Assembly: GCA_018364635.1 (NCBI GenBank)
Contig: JAGZLR010000053.1
Location: 1 to 14,011, forward strand
Length of the DNA: 14,011 nucleotides
Direction of reading: 5' to 3'
From: Clostridiales bacterium
GTDB lineage: Bacteria > Bacillota > Clostridia > Lachnospirales > Anaerotignaceae
The notes below the pieces were generated by a model, which was given only the letters and a program-made list of their open reading frames with translations, was not told the DNA's origin and did not search any database. The translations under genes and the position numbers were made by a program. The first letter of the stretch is position 1, and each line of letters opens with the position of its first letter. Below are positions 13,889-14,011 of the stretch, piece by piece.

Positions 13889-14011
13889 CACCGTTTGATA
13901 TATCGTCTATAATCTGGACTGGTCCATCTGATACAGCTAACTCATGTCTTTCCGACCATCCCTTAAAGTTATTTACCAGGCTGAATTTCGCTCCCTGAAC
14001 ACCGTCTCGAT
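13869..14011 (-). CDS. Terminase small subunit, C-terminal end (partial; runs off the window)
   Basis: The last 46 residues of an open frame enter from the right edge and end at a TGA at 13869-13871. The readable part contains GVQGAKFSLVNNF, then KGWSERHE and an acidic tail ending in DENETK. The segment with VNNFKGW shortly before an acidic tail resembles the C-terminal end of small terminase subunits of Bacillota phages. Its place directly upstream of the large terminase gene fits this. The small subunit recognises the packaging site on phage DNA and hands the DNA to the large subunit. Its stop codon lies inside the start of the next gene (overlap of about 20 nt), indicating translational coupling. 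The N-terminal DNA-binding part is outside the window, so the call rests on position and on the tail. Confidence 0.72.
   Translation of the reverse strand, partial: RDGVQGAKFSLVNNFKGWSERHELAVSDGPVQIIDDISNGDENETK

Noticed and set aside
1..14011. Search for CRISPR arrays, tRNA genes, insertion sequences, integrase or attachment sites.
   Set aside because: No regularly spaced repeats, cloverleaf-like sequences, transposase motifs or integrase genes were seen. An attachment site cannot be judged without the element ends.

Overview
The window is a contiguous stretch of the head and tail morphogenesis cluster of a contractile-tailed (myovirus-type) phage or prophage of low-GC Bacillota, most likely a Clostridia host. 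The evidence is the AT-rich sequence with strong AGGAGG-type ribosome binding sites, the gene order, and the protein families, which match the PBSX/skin-element (Xkd/Yqb) type. Every supported gene lies on the minus strand, so transcription runs from the right end (14011) to the left end (1). Whether this is an integrated prophage or a free phage cannot be told here, because no attachment site, integrase or host gene is visible.

Right to middle (14011 to about 6100): DNA packaging and head genes. In order of transcription these are the C-terminal end of a small terminase subunit, large terminase, SPP1-type portal, a MuF/gp7-type minor head protein with an unusual AT-rich C-terminal extension, a very small acidic protein, GP20-type scaffold, major capsid protein, and four connector or neck proteins. 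Genes abut or overlap by a few bases, which suggests one long operon.

Middle to left (about 6120 to 1132): tail genes. These are a small conserved phage protein, contractile tail sheath, tail tube, a tail assembly chaperone with a textbook -1 frameshift site (A_AAA_AAC directly before the stop codon), and the tape measure protein.

Left end (1131 to 1): where baseplate and hub genes would be expected, the sequence instead holds a cargo region. It has a two-helix membrane protein gene with its own putative promoter (a run of eight C in the spacer) and a strong perfect-stem terminator. A Phd/YefM-type antitoxin and RelE/ParE-type toxin pair follows, with its own consensus-like promoter embedded in a 10-bp inverted-repeat operator.

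The most interesting candidates are: (1) the MuF C-terminal putative toxin domain with an adjacent small acidic immunity candidate, both clearly more AT-rich than the head genes around them; (2) an in-frame coding extension after the capsid stop codon, in the -1 frame, with no start codon and with hairpins at the junction; (3) the independently transcribed membrane-protein gene with a possible slippage-controlled promoter; and (4) the tail chaperone frameshift.
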